DNA from: Allonocardiopsis opalescens
GTDB lineage: Bacteria; Actinomycetota; Actinomycetes; Streptosporangiales; Streptosporangiaceae
Length of the DNA: 64,000 nt
Direction of reading: 5' to 3'
Assembly (NCBI RefSeq): GCF_003002095.1
Contig: NZ_PVZC01000003.1
Coordinates: 496,001 to 560,000, forward strand
Shown here: piece by piece, positions 26,370-34,852 of the stretch
How positions within the stretch are numbered: the first letter of the stretch is position 1
Layout of the letters: the number at the start of each line of letters is the position of its first letter
Position numbers and translations under genes: made by a program
The notes under the pieces: generated by a model
The model's database searches: none
What the model was told of the DNA's origin: nothing
The model's input: only the letters and a program-made list of their open reading frames with translations

Positions 26370-27779
26370 TCACTGCAGTGCGAGAAACTCGTCGAGCGTG
26401 CCGGTGTACGCCGTGCTGCGGGTGGGCGCGTTCTCGTTCAAGATGATGATCACGCCTCGTTCGGAGTCGTACCAGGCCGACCGGCCGTTGCGGAGGTTCG
26501 GCTGCCGCAGCGCGCCCGACCCCTCGCGCATCTGGCCGGCCAGGTACTCGGTGAACTCGTCGTTGTTGGAGAAGCCCAGCTCCCGGGCGCGGTTGGAGTG
26601 CTGGGCGATGAGGGCCGCGTCCTCTTGGAGGAAGAACTCCTCGTCCGTCATGTCGTCCGGTCGGTCGTCGTCCGGCCGATCGTCGTCCGGCGGGCACATG
26701 ACGGTGGTGTTGTGCACGAGCAGGTCGGTGGAGCCCGCCGTGACGTAGTAGGTGTGGTGCTCGGCGACCGTGAGGTTGTGCACCCGCTGCGGCCGTACGC
26801 GCGTGTCGAGGGACTCCACGGCGACCTGGCCGCCGCCGGGCACGGTGAGGCGGTCGCCGACCTCCAGTTCGGCGGCCCCGACCCACTCCCCGTCCTCCTG
26901 CAGCCAGAAGGGGTGGGTGTCGGTGGCGGTCAGGGTGCCGCCGCCGGCGACGCCCACCTCCACCAGGATCTTGATCCCCGACGTGGTGATGAGGTCGGTG
27001 ACGGGCTCGGCCGAAGTGCGGCCGGTGGCCGGATCGGTGGCGAGCACGTGGTCGCCCACCTCGACGTACTCGATAGGGACCCGGCTCCCGTCGGCGAGCA
27101 GCACGGGGGTGCCGGGGACGAAGCTGGACCGGCGGCGGCAGGCGTCGCGGGCGTCGTCCAGCCGCTCGCGGGCCTGTTCGAGTTCGCGGCGGCGGTCCAG
27201 GAAGCGGTTGGCCAGCCGCCAGATGGTGGGCAGCCGCCGGGCCAGCTTGAGCGCCTTGGTCCACGGCACCAGGTCGATCAGCGCGGTGATGCAGGCGATG
27301 ATGTCGCCCTCGGTGAGGCAGGCCTCGATGTCCTCCAGCGGAATGGCCAGCTCGACCAGTTCGAGGAGGATGTCGTCCCAGACCTCGTCCATGGCGTCCT
27401 CGGCGTCGGCGTGCGCCTCCTCCGCCGCCTGGAGTTCGTCGGCCGCGTCCTGGCCACCGCTGGAGTCGCCGCCGCCGGGGTCGTCGGAGCCGGGGCCCTC
27501 AGTGCCGTCGGTGCCGTCGGCGCCGGAGCCGTCGCCGGGCTCCTCGCACTCCGCCGCGTTGTCGGGGTTCTGGAAGAGCCGGCACAGCCCGGCCTCGGTG
27601 CCGTCGGCGACGCGGGCGGGCAGGCCCGAGGCGATGAGGATGCCGACGAGGGCCGCGGCGACCGCGATCAGCGCCGCGTACTCCAGGGCCGAGGCGCCGG
27701 TCTCGTGGTGGCGGCGCGCACGCCACACCCATCGGTTCACCAGGGCACCCCGTAGCTGGGCTCGGACTCGGTAGGGCAT
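26370..27779 (-). CDS. Polymorphic toxin with Flp-pilin-like leader, pretoxin Hint domain and C-terminal toxin domain
   Basis: 469 residues. A basic leader ends ETG|ASALEY, followed by hydrophobic AALIAVAAALVGILIASG. This is the class IVb (Flp/Tad) prepilin signature: Gly28 before the cut, Glu at +5 (E33), Tyr at +6. An acidic Gly/Asp linker (about 80-112) and a helical region (113-213) follow. Residues about 214-357 form a self-cleaving Hint domain: C214, SSFVPGTPVLLADGSRVPIE, TATDTHPFW and the terminal VHN (N357). After the cut site lie 112 residues: a DDDRP-repeat spacer, then a small domain ending GRSAWYDSERGVIIILNENAP, like many released toxin tips. The toxic activity is unknown. The start could be the ATG at 27779 or a GTG at 27739, nearer the pilin leader. 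Downstream genes are candidate immunity factors. Confidence 0.88.
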   Translation of the reverse strand: MPYRVRAQLRGALVNRWVWRARRHHETGASALEYAALIAVAAALVGILIASGLPARVADGTEAGLCRLFQNPDNAAECEEPGDGSGADGTDGTEGPGSDDPGGGDSSGGQDAADELQAAEEAHADAEDAMDEVWDDILLELVELAIPLEDIEACLTEGDIIACITALIDLVPWTKALKLARRLPTIWRLANRFLDRRRELEQARERLDDARDACRRRSSFVPGTPVLLADGSRVPIEYVEVGDHVLATDPATGRTSAEPVTDLITTSGIKILVEVGVAGGGTLTATDTHPFWLQEDGEWVGAAELEVGDRLTVPGGGQVAVESLDTRVRPQRVHNLTVAEHHTYYVTAGSTDLLVHNTTVMCPPDDDRPDDDRPDDMTDEEFFLQEDAALIAQHSNRARELGFSNNDEFTEYLAGQMREGSGALRQPNLRNGRSAWYDSERGVIIILNENAPTRSTAYTGTLDEFLALQ

Positions 27780-27920
27780 CAGCGTACTGCTCGCACCCGC
27801 CCCGGCTTAAGGGTCCCTGAGCCCATTGGCGGGCCCGGAACGGGCCCAGGGCGGCCGTCGCGCTCGTGGGGCCGAGCCCGGGGGGCCGGCCGGCCGCTGG
27901 GCGGCTGCGCAGATGGCCGT

Positions 27921-27926
27921 TAGGCT
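27921..27926 (+). promoter_or_regulatory. -10 box for a probable leaderless lipoprotein mRNA
   Basis: TAGGCT ends 9 nt before the GTG of the lipoprotein gene at 27936, which has no ribosome site. It is one of the recurring TAnnCT-start arrangements in this window. Confidence 0.45.
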
Positions 27927-27935
27927 TCCGGAACT

Positions 27936-28871
27936 GTGAGACGTGCAGCCTCCTTCGCCGCGGCCCTCGTCCTGGTGCTCGCCGCCACGGCCTGCCAGGG
28001 CGGCGAGCCCGCCGTCGACGCCTCCGCCGAGCCCGAGGCCGGCGGGCCGGCCTGGGGGGCGACCCCCGACGCCGGGGCGGTCACGCGGCCGGGAGCGCTG
28101 CCCGAGGACGCGCCGGCGCTGGCCGCCCTGGTCGCCGAGCAGGTCGCGGCCGCCGGCACGCTGCGCAGCGAGGTCTCGATCACCATCCCGGGGCAGTCCC
28201 GCGAGGACACGCTGACGGCCGAGGTCATCACGGGCGAGGAACCCGTCGCCCGCATCACCATCGACCAGTACACCCCCGAGGAGGGCGCGGAGGCCGAGCC
28301 GCCGGCCACCGAGCTGATCCTGGCCCAGGACGTCGTCTACGCGCTGCAGGACCAGGCAGCGCTCGAACTGGGCGAACGTCCCTGGATCAGGCTGAGCCGC
28401 GAGGAGCTGGCCGCCTACGAGGCCGAACTCGGGCCCTTCGTCGCCATCTTCGACCAGATCTTCGCGATCGCCGAGGAGGCCAGGATGGACGCCTCCACCG
28501 AGAACCTGGTCGCGCTGGTGGAGGCCGGCGAGCTGACCGAGGGCCCAGTGGCGGATTCCTCGGAGGGCGCCGCCGCGCAGCGCTACGAGGGCACGGCGCC
28601 GATGGCGGTGCTGGGCCGCAACAGCGCCGACGAGGCTTACGACACGCTCATCGAGGAGGGTGTCGACACCGTGGAGTGGACGCTGCTGCTGGACGAGCGG
28701 GGGCTGCCGCTCCGCTTCGACGTGCAGGTGGAGGTCGAGACCGGCACCCGGGCGCTGAGCAGCGCCGCCTACTCCGGCTGGGCCGAGCCGATCGACATCG
28801 CGCTGCCGCCGGAGGACGAGATCTCGTCGCTGCAGACCCTGGTGGAGGACGCCGGGGAGGGCGGCGGCTGA
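27936..28871 (+). CDS. LppX/LprG-like cell-surface lipoprotein
   Basis: 311 residues. The signal peptide ends LAATAC|QGG (lipobox), followed by a flexible Ala/Pro/Glu linker. The body resembles the half-barrel LppX_LprAFG fold: ALVAEQVAAAGTLRSEVSITI, VARITIDQ, LILAQDVVYALQDQ, AQRYEGTAPMAVLG and VEWTLLLDERGLPLRFDVQV. In mycobacteria such proteins carry lipids across the periplasm or bind glycolipids; here the cargo is unknown. The GTG at 27936 is chosen because the basic-hydrophobic signal begins there. It is divergent from the toxin gene, with 156 nt between starts. Confidence 0.82.
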   Translation: MRRAASFAAALVLVLAATACQGGEPAVDASAEPEAGGPAWGATPDAGAVTRPGALPEDAPALAALVAEQVAAAGTLRSEVSITIPGQSREDTLTAEVITGEEPVARITIDQYTPEEGAEAEPPATELILAQDVVYALQDQAALELGERPWIRLSREELAAYEAELGPFVAIFDQIFAIAEEARMDASTENLVALVEAGELTEGPVADSSEGAAAQRYEGTAPMAVLGRNSADEAYDTLIEEGVDTVEWTLLLDERGLPLRFDVQVEVETGTRALSSAAYSGWAEPIDIALPPEDEISSLQTLVEDAGEGGG

Positions 28872-29160
28872 ACCCGCACCGGGCGGCCCCCGCGGCGCCG
28901 CCGCGGCCGCGCGGCGGGTAGCGTCGGAGGCGTTGCGGGATACCGTCGCGACCCCCGGGTGGACCGGGTGGCCCGCGGTCCGTCCACGGTGGTGGGCGGG
29001 CGCGTGCGCACCCGTCCTTTATCCGGGAGTGCCCCCGCTCGCGGCTCGGTTACCGGCATCATCGAGGTACGCCGGAACTCCCCCGAATCCGCGTGCGGCG
29101 AACCCGCGCGCCGGTGGCCGGGGTCCGCGTGCCAGGCAGGCGACACCGACGGGAGCGCGC

Positions 29161-29805
29161 ATGGTCGAGCTGGTCACTCGCAAGGGGCAGCAGCGGGGTC
29201 CGAGCCGGACCCTGGCGGCGGCGCTGGAGTACGCGGCGCTGGGCTGGCCGGTGTGCCCGGGCGCGTACCCGCTGCGCGACGGCCCGCGGGCCTGCTCCTG
29301 CGACCGGATCGGCTGCCCCGACCCCGGCGGCCACCCGGCGTCGGCGGTGTGGGGCTGGCAGGCCACCACGGAACCGGAGACGATCGGCCGCTGGTGGGCG
29401 GCGGAGCCCGAGGCGAACATCGTGCTGCCGACGGGGCGCGTCTTCGACGTCTTCGACGTCCCGGCCGCGGCCGGGGTGATGGCGCTGGCGCGGATGGGGC
29501 GCGCGGGCGTCCACGTGGGGCCGGTGGCCGCCTACGACGCGCAGCGCTACCTGTTCTTCGTGGCCACCAGGGGCGCGCCCGAGGACGAGGACGAATGGTG
29601 GTCCTGCCACCTGGACTGCTTCCCCGAGACCAACGAGGACGCCCCGGGGCTGCGCTGGCACTGCCGCGACAGTTACGTGATCGCGCCGCCCTCGCGGCTG
29701 CCGTCGAGCAACGAGGTGGCCTGGATCCGCCGCCCCGTCGACCGCGAGCTGCCCGACCCGATCGTGGTGCTGGACATCCTGGTCGACGCCTGCGACGAGA
29801 TGTAG
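29161..29805 (+). CDS. Stand-alone prim-pol (bifunctional DNA primase/polymerase N-terminal) domain protein
   Basis: 214 residues. The layout matches the archaeo-eukaryotic primase-like 'bifunctional DNA primase/polymerase, N-terminal' family: AALEYAALGWPVCPGAYPLRDG, a Cys pair (ACSCDRIGC), TTEPETIGRWWAAEPEANIVLPTG and FDVFDVPAAAG, where the DxD-like metal site would be. RWHCRDSYVIAPPSRLPSSNE holds the conserved His and Pro-Pro-Ser. The first catalytic position reads DVFDV rather than DxD, so activity is uncertain. There is no helicase domain and no phage gene nearby. Such stand-alone copies are frequent in actinomycetes and may act in repair or regulation. The ATG at 29161 follows GGGAGCGC. 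Confidence 0.82.
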   Translation: MVELVTRKGQQRGPSRTLAAALEYAALGWPVCPGAYPLRDGPRACSCDRIGCPDPGGHPASAVWGWQATTEPETIGRWWAAEPEANIVLPTGRVFDVFDVPAAAGVMALARMGRAGVHVGPVAAYDAQRYLFFVATRGAPEDEDEWWSCHLDCFPETNEDAPGLRWHCRDSYVIAPPSRLPSSNEVAWIRRPVDRELPDPIVVLDILVDACDEM

Positions 29806-30008
29806 CCGGGCGGGGATCTCGTTCCGGCCCGTCCGGCGCGGGCGGGTGGTCCGGGAAGCCGGGGCCGGTCGGGTGCGGGAAGAAACGCGCCACGGCGTGC
29901 GCGGGGGCGCGGTCCGGGCCTTGTGCGGCGCAAGCCGGAGCGGAACGCTGTTGACCAAGGGGCTTCCCCCGCGACGATCCGACGGCCGGTTCCCGCGCCG
30001 CCGCCCCC

Positions 30009-30491
30009 TCACAACCGCCGTTCGGCCACCACGATGCCGTCGGAGTCGCTGTAGAGCCAGGCGCCGGGGCGGAAGACGACGCCGCCGAAGGCGACGGGCT
30101 CGTCGGCGGAGCCGGCGCCCGCCTTGGCGGAGCGGCGCGGGTTGGAGCCCAGGGCCTTGACGCCGAGGTGCAGGCCGCGCAGGGCGTCGACGTCGCGGAC
30201 GGCGCCGTACACCACCACACCGGCCCAGCCGCCCTTGGCGGCGGCGCCCGCGATCACGTCGCCCACCAGGGCCGTGCGCAGCGAGCCGCCGCCGTCGACC
30301 ACCAGCACCCGGCCCTCGCCGGGGCTGGTCAGCAGCAGCTTGACGAGGGTGTTGTCCTCGTGGCACTTGACCGTGGCGATCGGGCCGGCGAAGGAGCTGC
30401 GCCCGCCGTACTGGCGGAACTGCACCTCGCAGCTCTGCAGCTCGTCGCCGTGCCGGTCGATCAGGTCCGCGGTGGCGGGTGCGTCGGTCAT
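30009..30491 (-). CDS. rraA: RraA-family protein (ribonuclease E inhibitor/HMG aldolase-like)
   Basis: 160 residues. RraA signature segments are [60 protein letters not shown] and [20 protein letters not shown]. The GDVIA...G.VRD pattern belongs to the metal-dependent class II aldolase-like fold; in Enterobacteria RraA binds RNase E, and relatives are 4-hydroxy-4-methyl-2-oxoglutarate aldolases. The ATG at 30491 follows GAGGAGCC. Which of the two activities applies is not decidable from sequence. It is divergent from hemL. Confidence 0.92.
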   Translation of the reverse strand: MTDAPATADLIDRHGDELQSCEVQFRQYGGRSSFAGPIATVKCHEDNTLVKLLLTSPGEGRVLVVDGGGSLRTALVGDVIAGAAAKGGWAGVVVYGAVRDVDALRGLHLGVKALGSNPRRSAKAGAGSADEPVAFGGVVFRPGAWLYSDSDGIVVAERRL

Positions 30492-30621
30492 GGCGGCTCC
30501 TCGTGAGCGAATCGGTTCGGAGAAGGGGCGTCGGACCGCCGATTCTGGCAGCCGCCGCGGCCGGCCGCGCGGACGGGGCGGCCGGTGCGCGCACCGGCCC
30601 GGCACCTGCCAGACTGGCCCC

Positions 30622-31920
30622 GTGGGTACCGAGCGGACGCGATCGCGCGAACTCTTCGACCAGGCCGGCGCCGTCATCCCGGGCGGGGTGAACTCCCCCG
30701 TGCGCGCCTTCGGCGCCGTTGGCGGCACACCGCCGTTCATCGTCTCCGGCGACGGCCCCTACATCACCGACGCCGACGGCAACCGCTACGTCGACCTGGT
30801 CTGCTCCTGGGGGCCGCTCATCCTGGGCCACGCCCACCCCGAGGTCGTCGCCGCGCTGCGCGAGGCGGCCGGCCGGGGCACCTCCTTCGGCGCGCCCACC
30901 CCCGGCGAGGTCGAACTGGCCGCCGAGATCACCGCCCGCGCCCCCGTCGAGCGGGTCCGGCTGGTGAACTCCGGCACGGAGGCGACGATGTCGGCCGTCC
31001 GGCTGGCCAGGGGCGTCACCGGCCGCAGCAAGGTGGTCAAGTTCGCCGGCTGCTACCACGGCCACGTCGACGCGCTGCTCGCCTCGGCCGGCTCCGGGGT
31101 GGCCACCTTCGCGCTGCCCGACTCCCCCGGCGTCACCGGCGCGGTCGCCGCCGACACCATCGTGCTGCCCTACAACAACCCCGCCGCCGTCGACGCCGCC
31201 TTCGCCGCGGCCGGCGCCGAGATCGCGGCGGTCATCACCGAGGCGTGCCCGGCCAACATGGGCGTGGTGCCGCCGCTGGACGGCTTCAACGCCAGGCTGC
31301 GCGAGGTCACCGCCGAGCACGGCGCCCTGCTCATCTCCGACGAGGTGCTGACCGGCTTCCGGGTCACCCGCTCGGGCTGGTTCGGCCGCGAGGGCGTCGT
31401 CCCCGACCTGATGACCTTCGGCAAGGTCATGGGCGGCGGCCTGCCCGCCGCCGCCTTCGGCGGCCGCGCCGAGCTGATGGACGCGCTCACCCCGTCGGGC
31501 TCCGTCTACCAGGCCGGCACCCTGTCGGGGAACCCGCTGGCCACCGCGGCGGGGCTGGCCACCCTGCGCGCCGCCACCGACGAGGTCTACGCCCGCATCG
31601 ACGCGGTCGCCGCCGCCATCGGCGCCGCCGCCTCGGCGGCGCTCAGCGCCGAGGGGGTGCCGCACCGCCTGCAGACGGCGGGGAACCTCTTCTCGGTCTT
31701 CTTCACCGACGGCCCCGAGCCCGTCACCGACTTCGACCAGGCCCGCCGCCAGCACACCGACCGCTTCGCCGTCTTCTTCCACGCCATGCTCGACCGGGGC
31801 GTGTACCTGCCGCCGGCCGCCTTCGAGGCCTGGTTCTGCTCCGCCGCCCACGACGACGCCGCCGTGGAGCGCGTCCTCGACGCCCTGCCGCAGGCCGCGC
31901 GCGCCGTCGCCGCGATGTGA
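30622..31920 (+). CDS. hemL: Glutamate-1-semialdehyde 2,1-aminomutase
   Basis: 432 residues. A PLP enzyme of the class III aminotransferase fold that turns HemA's product into 5-aminolevulinate. Typical segments are [34 protein letters not shown] and [10 protein letters not shown] (Asp that binds the PLP ring nitrogen), plus the PLP lysine K268 in [18 protein letters not shown] and [17 protein letters not shown]. The GTG at 30622 has no ribosome site, and CAGACT ends 6 nt upstream, so it may be leaderless. It lies about 7.7 kb from hemB, separated by the accessory toxin island. Confidence 0.97.
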   Translation: MGTERTRSRELFDQAGAVIPGGVNSPVRAFGAVGGTPPFIVSGDGPYITDADGNRYVDLVCSWGPLILGHAHPEVVAALREAAGRGTSFGAPTPGEVELAAEITARAPVERVRLVNSGTEATMSAVRLARGVTGRSKVVKFAGCYHGHVDALLASAGSGVATFALPDSPGVTGAVAADTIVLPYNNPAAVDAAFAAAGAEIAAVITEACPANMGVVPPLDGFNARLREVTAEHGALLISDEVLTGFRVTRSGWFGREGVVPDLMTFGKVMGGGLPAAAFGGRAELMDALTPSGSVYQAGTLSGNPLATAAGLATLRAATDEVYARIDAVAAAIGAAASAALSAEGVPHRLQTAGNLFSVFFTDGPEPVTDFDQARRQHTDRFAVFFHAMLDRGVYLPPAAFEAWFCSAAHDDAAVERVLDALPQAARAVAAM

Positions 31921-32044
31921 CCCCCGGCCCTCCACCCGTGTCCGTCCGCTGCCATACGGTGAGTGCTGCGGAACGCCACGGGCGGGCGCTGGATCGCCTT
32001 GCCCGCCGGGCGATCGGAGCACGGAGCGGCTTGGGAGTGTCCGG

Positions 32045-34822
32045 ATGCGCAGTGGCCCGCCGGAGGTACGCCGGGGCGGCAGAGGCTTCCTCCAACGCCT
32101 GCGGACGCGCCGCATCTGGGCGGGCACCGCCGCCGTCGTCGTCTTCCTGAGCGCCATCGTGGTGGAACTCGGCGCGCTGCCGTGGATCGGCACCCTGGGC
32201 GGCTGGGGCCTGGGCATGGTGATCGGCACCGGGGTGCTCTTCGCCTTCCTCGCCGCCTTCACCGACCCCATCCCGCGCGACCGCAGCGCCTCCTTCGAAC
32301 GCACCCTGGTGCCGCGCCAGCTGCCCAAGGACTCCGAGGGCCTGGTCGGGCGCCGCGCCGAACTCGCCACGCTGGCCGCGCACTTCCAGCGCTTCCCGCG
32401 CCCGGCGATGCGCGCGCCGATGGCCAACCTGGCCCGCTGGTTCCGCCGGCTGGCCCGGGGCGGCCGTCCCAACGGGCCGCTGGTGGTGGCCGTCTACGGC
32501 CCGGGCGGCACCGGCAAGACGGCGATCGCCACCCGGCTGGCGCACCAGGTCGCCGACCGCTTCCCCGACGGCCAGCTCTACGTGAACCTGCGCGGCGCCG
32601 GCGGGCAGCACGGCCGCCGCCCGCAGACCGTGATCAACGACTTCCTGCAGGCCTTCGGCGCCCGCCCGCCCACCGACCTGGGCGGCCTGGAGGCGCTGGC
32701 CCGGCTGTGGCGCACCCACACCTTCGGCCGCCGGCTGCTGATCTTCCTGGACAACGCCAAGGACGAGGCGCAGGTGCGCGCGCTGCTGCCCAACGGCTCG
32801 CGCTGCGCCGTCATCGTCACCAGCCGCCAGGAGCTGGCGCTGGGCGCGGCCGAGACGGTGCACCTGTCCGGGCTCGAGCCCGACGACGGCCTACGGCTGC
32901 TGGCCCACCTCGCCGGGCCCGAGCGGATCGATGCCGAGCCCGAGGCGGCGCGGGCCATCCTGCGCGTGTGCGGCGACCTCCCGCTGGCGATCAGCGTCTG
33001 CGGCGGCCTACTCCACCGCAACCAGGACTGGCGGGCCTCCTTCCTGGCCATGAAGCTCTCCGAGGACCTCGGCCCGGTGCTGGACGGCGTCCGGGCCAGC
33101 GTCATGGTCAGCTACGACGCCCGCACCGAACAGGAGAAACGGCTGCTGCAGTTCCTCTCCTTCCTCGACGTCGACTCCTTCCCGGAGTGGATCGGGGTGC
33201 CGCTGCTGCCCTGCGAGCCGCGCGAGTCGCGGCAGCTGCTGGAGCGGCTGGCCCGGCAGAGCCTGGTCGAGACGGTCGCCGTCGACGGCACCGACACGCT
33301 GAGATACCGGCTGCACGACCTGGTGCGGGCGGTGCTGCTGGACCTGTGGCAGGAGAGTACCCCGCGCCTGGCCCGGCCCAGCTGGTGGCCGCGGCTGCCC
33401 TGGCAGGGGGACGCCACCGTCGAGCGGCGCGCCGCGCTGGTCCGGGTGATCGACCTCTACGCCCGGCTGGCGCGCCGCGCCGCCGCCGCGCGCTGGCCGC
33501 AGGACTGGGCGACCGGATCGCCGCCCGGCATGGGGAGGACCGACGAGCCGGCGCCGCCGCTGGGCCGCGACAACGCCGGCGCCCGCCCGGCGCTGTGGCT
33601 GGCGGCCGAGCGGCGCACCCTGCTGTTCTGCCTGGACCAGGCCGAGGACCTGGGCGAGTGGGGGCTGTGCTGGCAGATCAGCCGCGCGCTGGCCTCGCTC
33701 TGCCACTCGCTGCGCAGCTACTGGACCGACTGGGACGCCGCCACCGAGGCGGGGCTGCGCGCCGCCGGGCAGGTGGGCAGCCCGCTGGCCCGCGCCATCG
33801 CCCAGCTGGACCGGGCCGCGCTGCTCAACGGGCGCGGCGACTACCAGGAGTCGGGGCGGCTCGGCGAGCTGGCCAGGCGGACCTTCCTGGCCGAGCGGCA
33901 CCCGCTGTGGGCGGCCCGCGCGCTGCGCACCATCGGCATGAACAAGCGGCTGCTCGGCGACCTCGACGACGGCCGCACCGAACTGGCGCGCGCCATCGAG
34001 GAGTTCGAGCGGGCCGGCGATCCCTGGTGGCGGGCCAGGACCCTGCGCAACCTGGCCGAGGTGTACGAGTTCGAGCAGGACTACGCGCGGGCGGGCGAGC
34101 TGCTCGAGGAGGCGCTGGCCGTGTTCCGCGCCGGGAACAACCGCTACTCAGAGGCGCAGACCCTGCGCGCGCTCGGCGAGGTGCACAGCGCCCAGGGCGA
34201 CCACGACCGGGGCGCGGAGCGGATCGAGGCCGCGATGGACCTGTTCCTGGAGCGCGACGAGCGCTGGGACCTCGCCCGCTGCCTGCGCGCCAAGGGCGAG
34301 ATGAACCGCCCGGGCGCCGCCGACGACGAGTGGGACAGCCTGGACGCCGCCGAGAAGCTGCTGGAGCGCCTCGGCGACCAGTGGGGGGTGGCGCGCACCC
34401 GCTGGGCCAAGGCGCGGGCGCTGGCCCGCCGCGACCGGTCCGCGGAGGCGGGCCGGGAGTTCCGGCGCTGCGCCCGCACCTTCGCCGAACTCGGCGACAA
34501 CTGGTGGTGCGCCCGGTCACGGCGGGCCGAGGCCGAGACCTACATCGAGGCCGGCCGCTACACTGACGCGCTGCTGCCGGCCCGCGCCGCCCTGGAGGTC
34601 TACCAGGGGCTGGACAACACGGCGGGGACGGCGCGCGCCCACTACGTGCTCGGAATGGCCCTGCTCGGCGCGGGCGAACTGCTCCAGGCGCCCGAGCAGG
34701 CCAGGGCGGCGCTGGACCTGTACCGGCGGCTCGGCAACGAGGCCGGCGTGCGCCGCGCCAGGGCGCTGCTGGACGAGGCGTCCGGGTCCGATTCCGGACG
34801 CGACGGGCGGGCGGGGACATAG
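32045..34822 (+). CDS. Membrane-anchored STAND (NB-ARC-like) ATPase with TPR array
   Basis: 925 residues. The N-terminus has two likely transmembrane helices (about 24-42 and 54-72) with a short turn between. A P-loop NTPase of the signal-transduction STAND type follows: Walker A GPGGTGKT at 152-159, Walker B RRLLIFLDN (Asp near 236), sensor VTSRQEL and the NB-ARC motif GDLPLAIS near 309-316. From about 520 to 910 it is helical with TPR-like repeats rich in W/Y/A (RTIGMNKRLLGDLDDGRTEL, TLRNLAEVYEFEQDYARAGE). It looks like AfsR-type regulators without the SARP DNA-binding domain and with membrane helices instead. No nuclease or protease effector is visible. The target and trigger are unknown. 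Confidence 0.88.
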   Translation: MRSGPPEVRRGGRGFLQRLRTRRIWAGTAAVVVFLSAIVVELGALPWIGTLGGWGLGMVIGTGVLFAFLAAFTDPIPRDRSASFERTLVPRQLPKDSEGLVGRRAELATLAAHFQRFPRPAMRAPMANLARWFRRLARGGRPNGPLVVAVYGPGGTGKTAIATRLAHQVADRFPDGQLYVNLRGAGGQHGRRPQTVINDFLQAFGARPPTDLGGLEALARLWRTHTFGRRLLIFLDNAKDEAQVRALLPNGSRCAVIVTSRQELALGAAETVHLSGLEPDDGLRLLAHLAGPERIDAEPEAARAILRVCGDLPLAISVCGGLLHRNQDWRASFLAMKLSEDLGPVLDGVRASVMVSYDARTEQEKRLLQFLSFLDVDSFPEWIGVPLLPCEPRESRQLLERLARQSLVETVAVDGTDTLRYRLHDLVRAVLLDLWQESTPRLARPSWWPRLPWQGDATVERRAALVRVIDLYARLARRAAAARWPQDWATGSPPGMGRTDEPAPPLGRDNAGARPALWLAAERRTLLFCLDQAEDLGEWGLCWQISRALASLCHSLRSYWTDWDAATEAGLRAAGQVGSPLARAIAQLDRAALLNGRGDYQESGRLGELARRTFLAERHPLWAARALRTIGMNKRLLGDLDDGRTELARAIEEFERAGDPWWRARTLRNLAEVYEFEQDYARAGELLEEALAVFRAGNNRYSEAQTLRALGEVHSAQGDHDRGAERIEAAMDLFLERDERWDLARCLRAKGEMNRPGAADDEWDSLDAAEKLLERLGDQWGVARTRWAKARALARRDRSAEAGREFRRCARTFAELGDNWWCARSRRAEAETYIEAGRYTDALLPARAALEVYQGLDNTAGTARAHYVLGMALLGAGELLQAPEQARAALDLYRRLGNEAGVRRARALLDEASGSDSGRDGRAGT

Positions 34823-34844
34823 CTCGATATCGAGCGGCTAAGCT
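34822..34844 (+). promoter_or_regulatory. Perfect 14-bp palindrome inside the promoter of the histidine phosphatase gene
   Basis: GCTCGATATCGAGC (34822-34835) is a perfect palindrome. TAAGCT (34839-34844) is a -10-like box 8 nt before the ATG at 34853, a leaderless arrangement, so the palindrome lies in the -10/-35 spacer, where a repressor would act. The palindrome begins on the last base of the STAND gene's stop codon. Confidence 0.5.
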
Positions 34845-34852
34845 GCCGTCCG

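Noticed and set aside
26656-26695. Short tandem repeat near the toxin C-terminus, at first suspected as a CRISPR-like or recombination repeat
   Set aside because: It is an in-frame 15-nt duplication encoding DDDRP units in the linker before the toxin domain.
29059-32472. Very long minus-strand open frame (over 1,100 codons) antisense to hemL
   Set aside because: Low-complexity translation and no ribosome site; hemL, rraA and the prim-pol gene explain the region fully.
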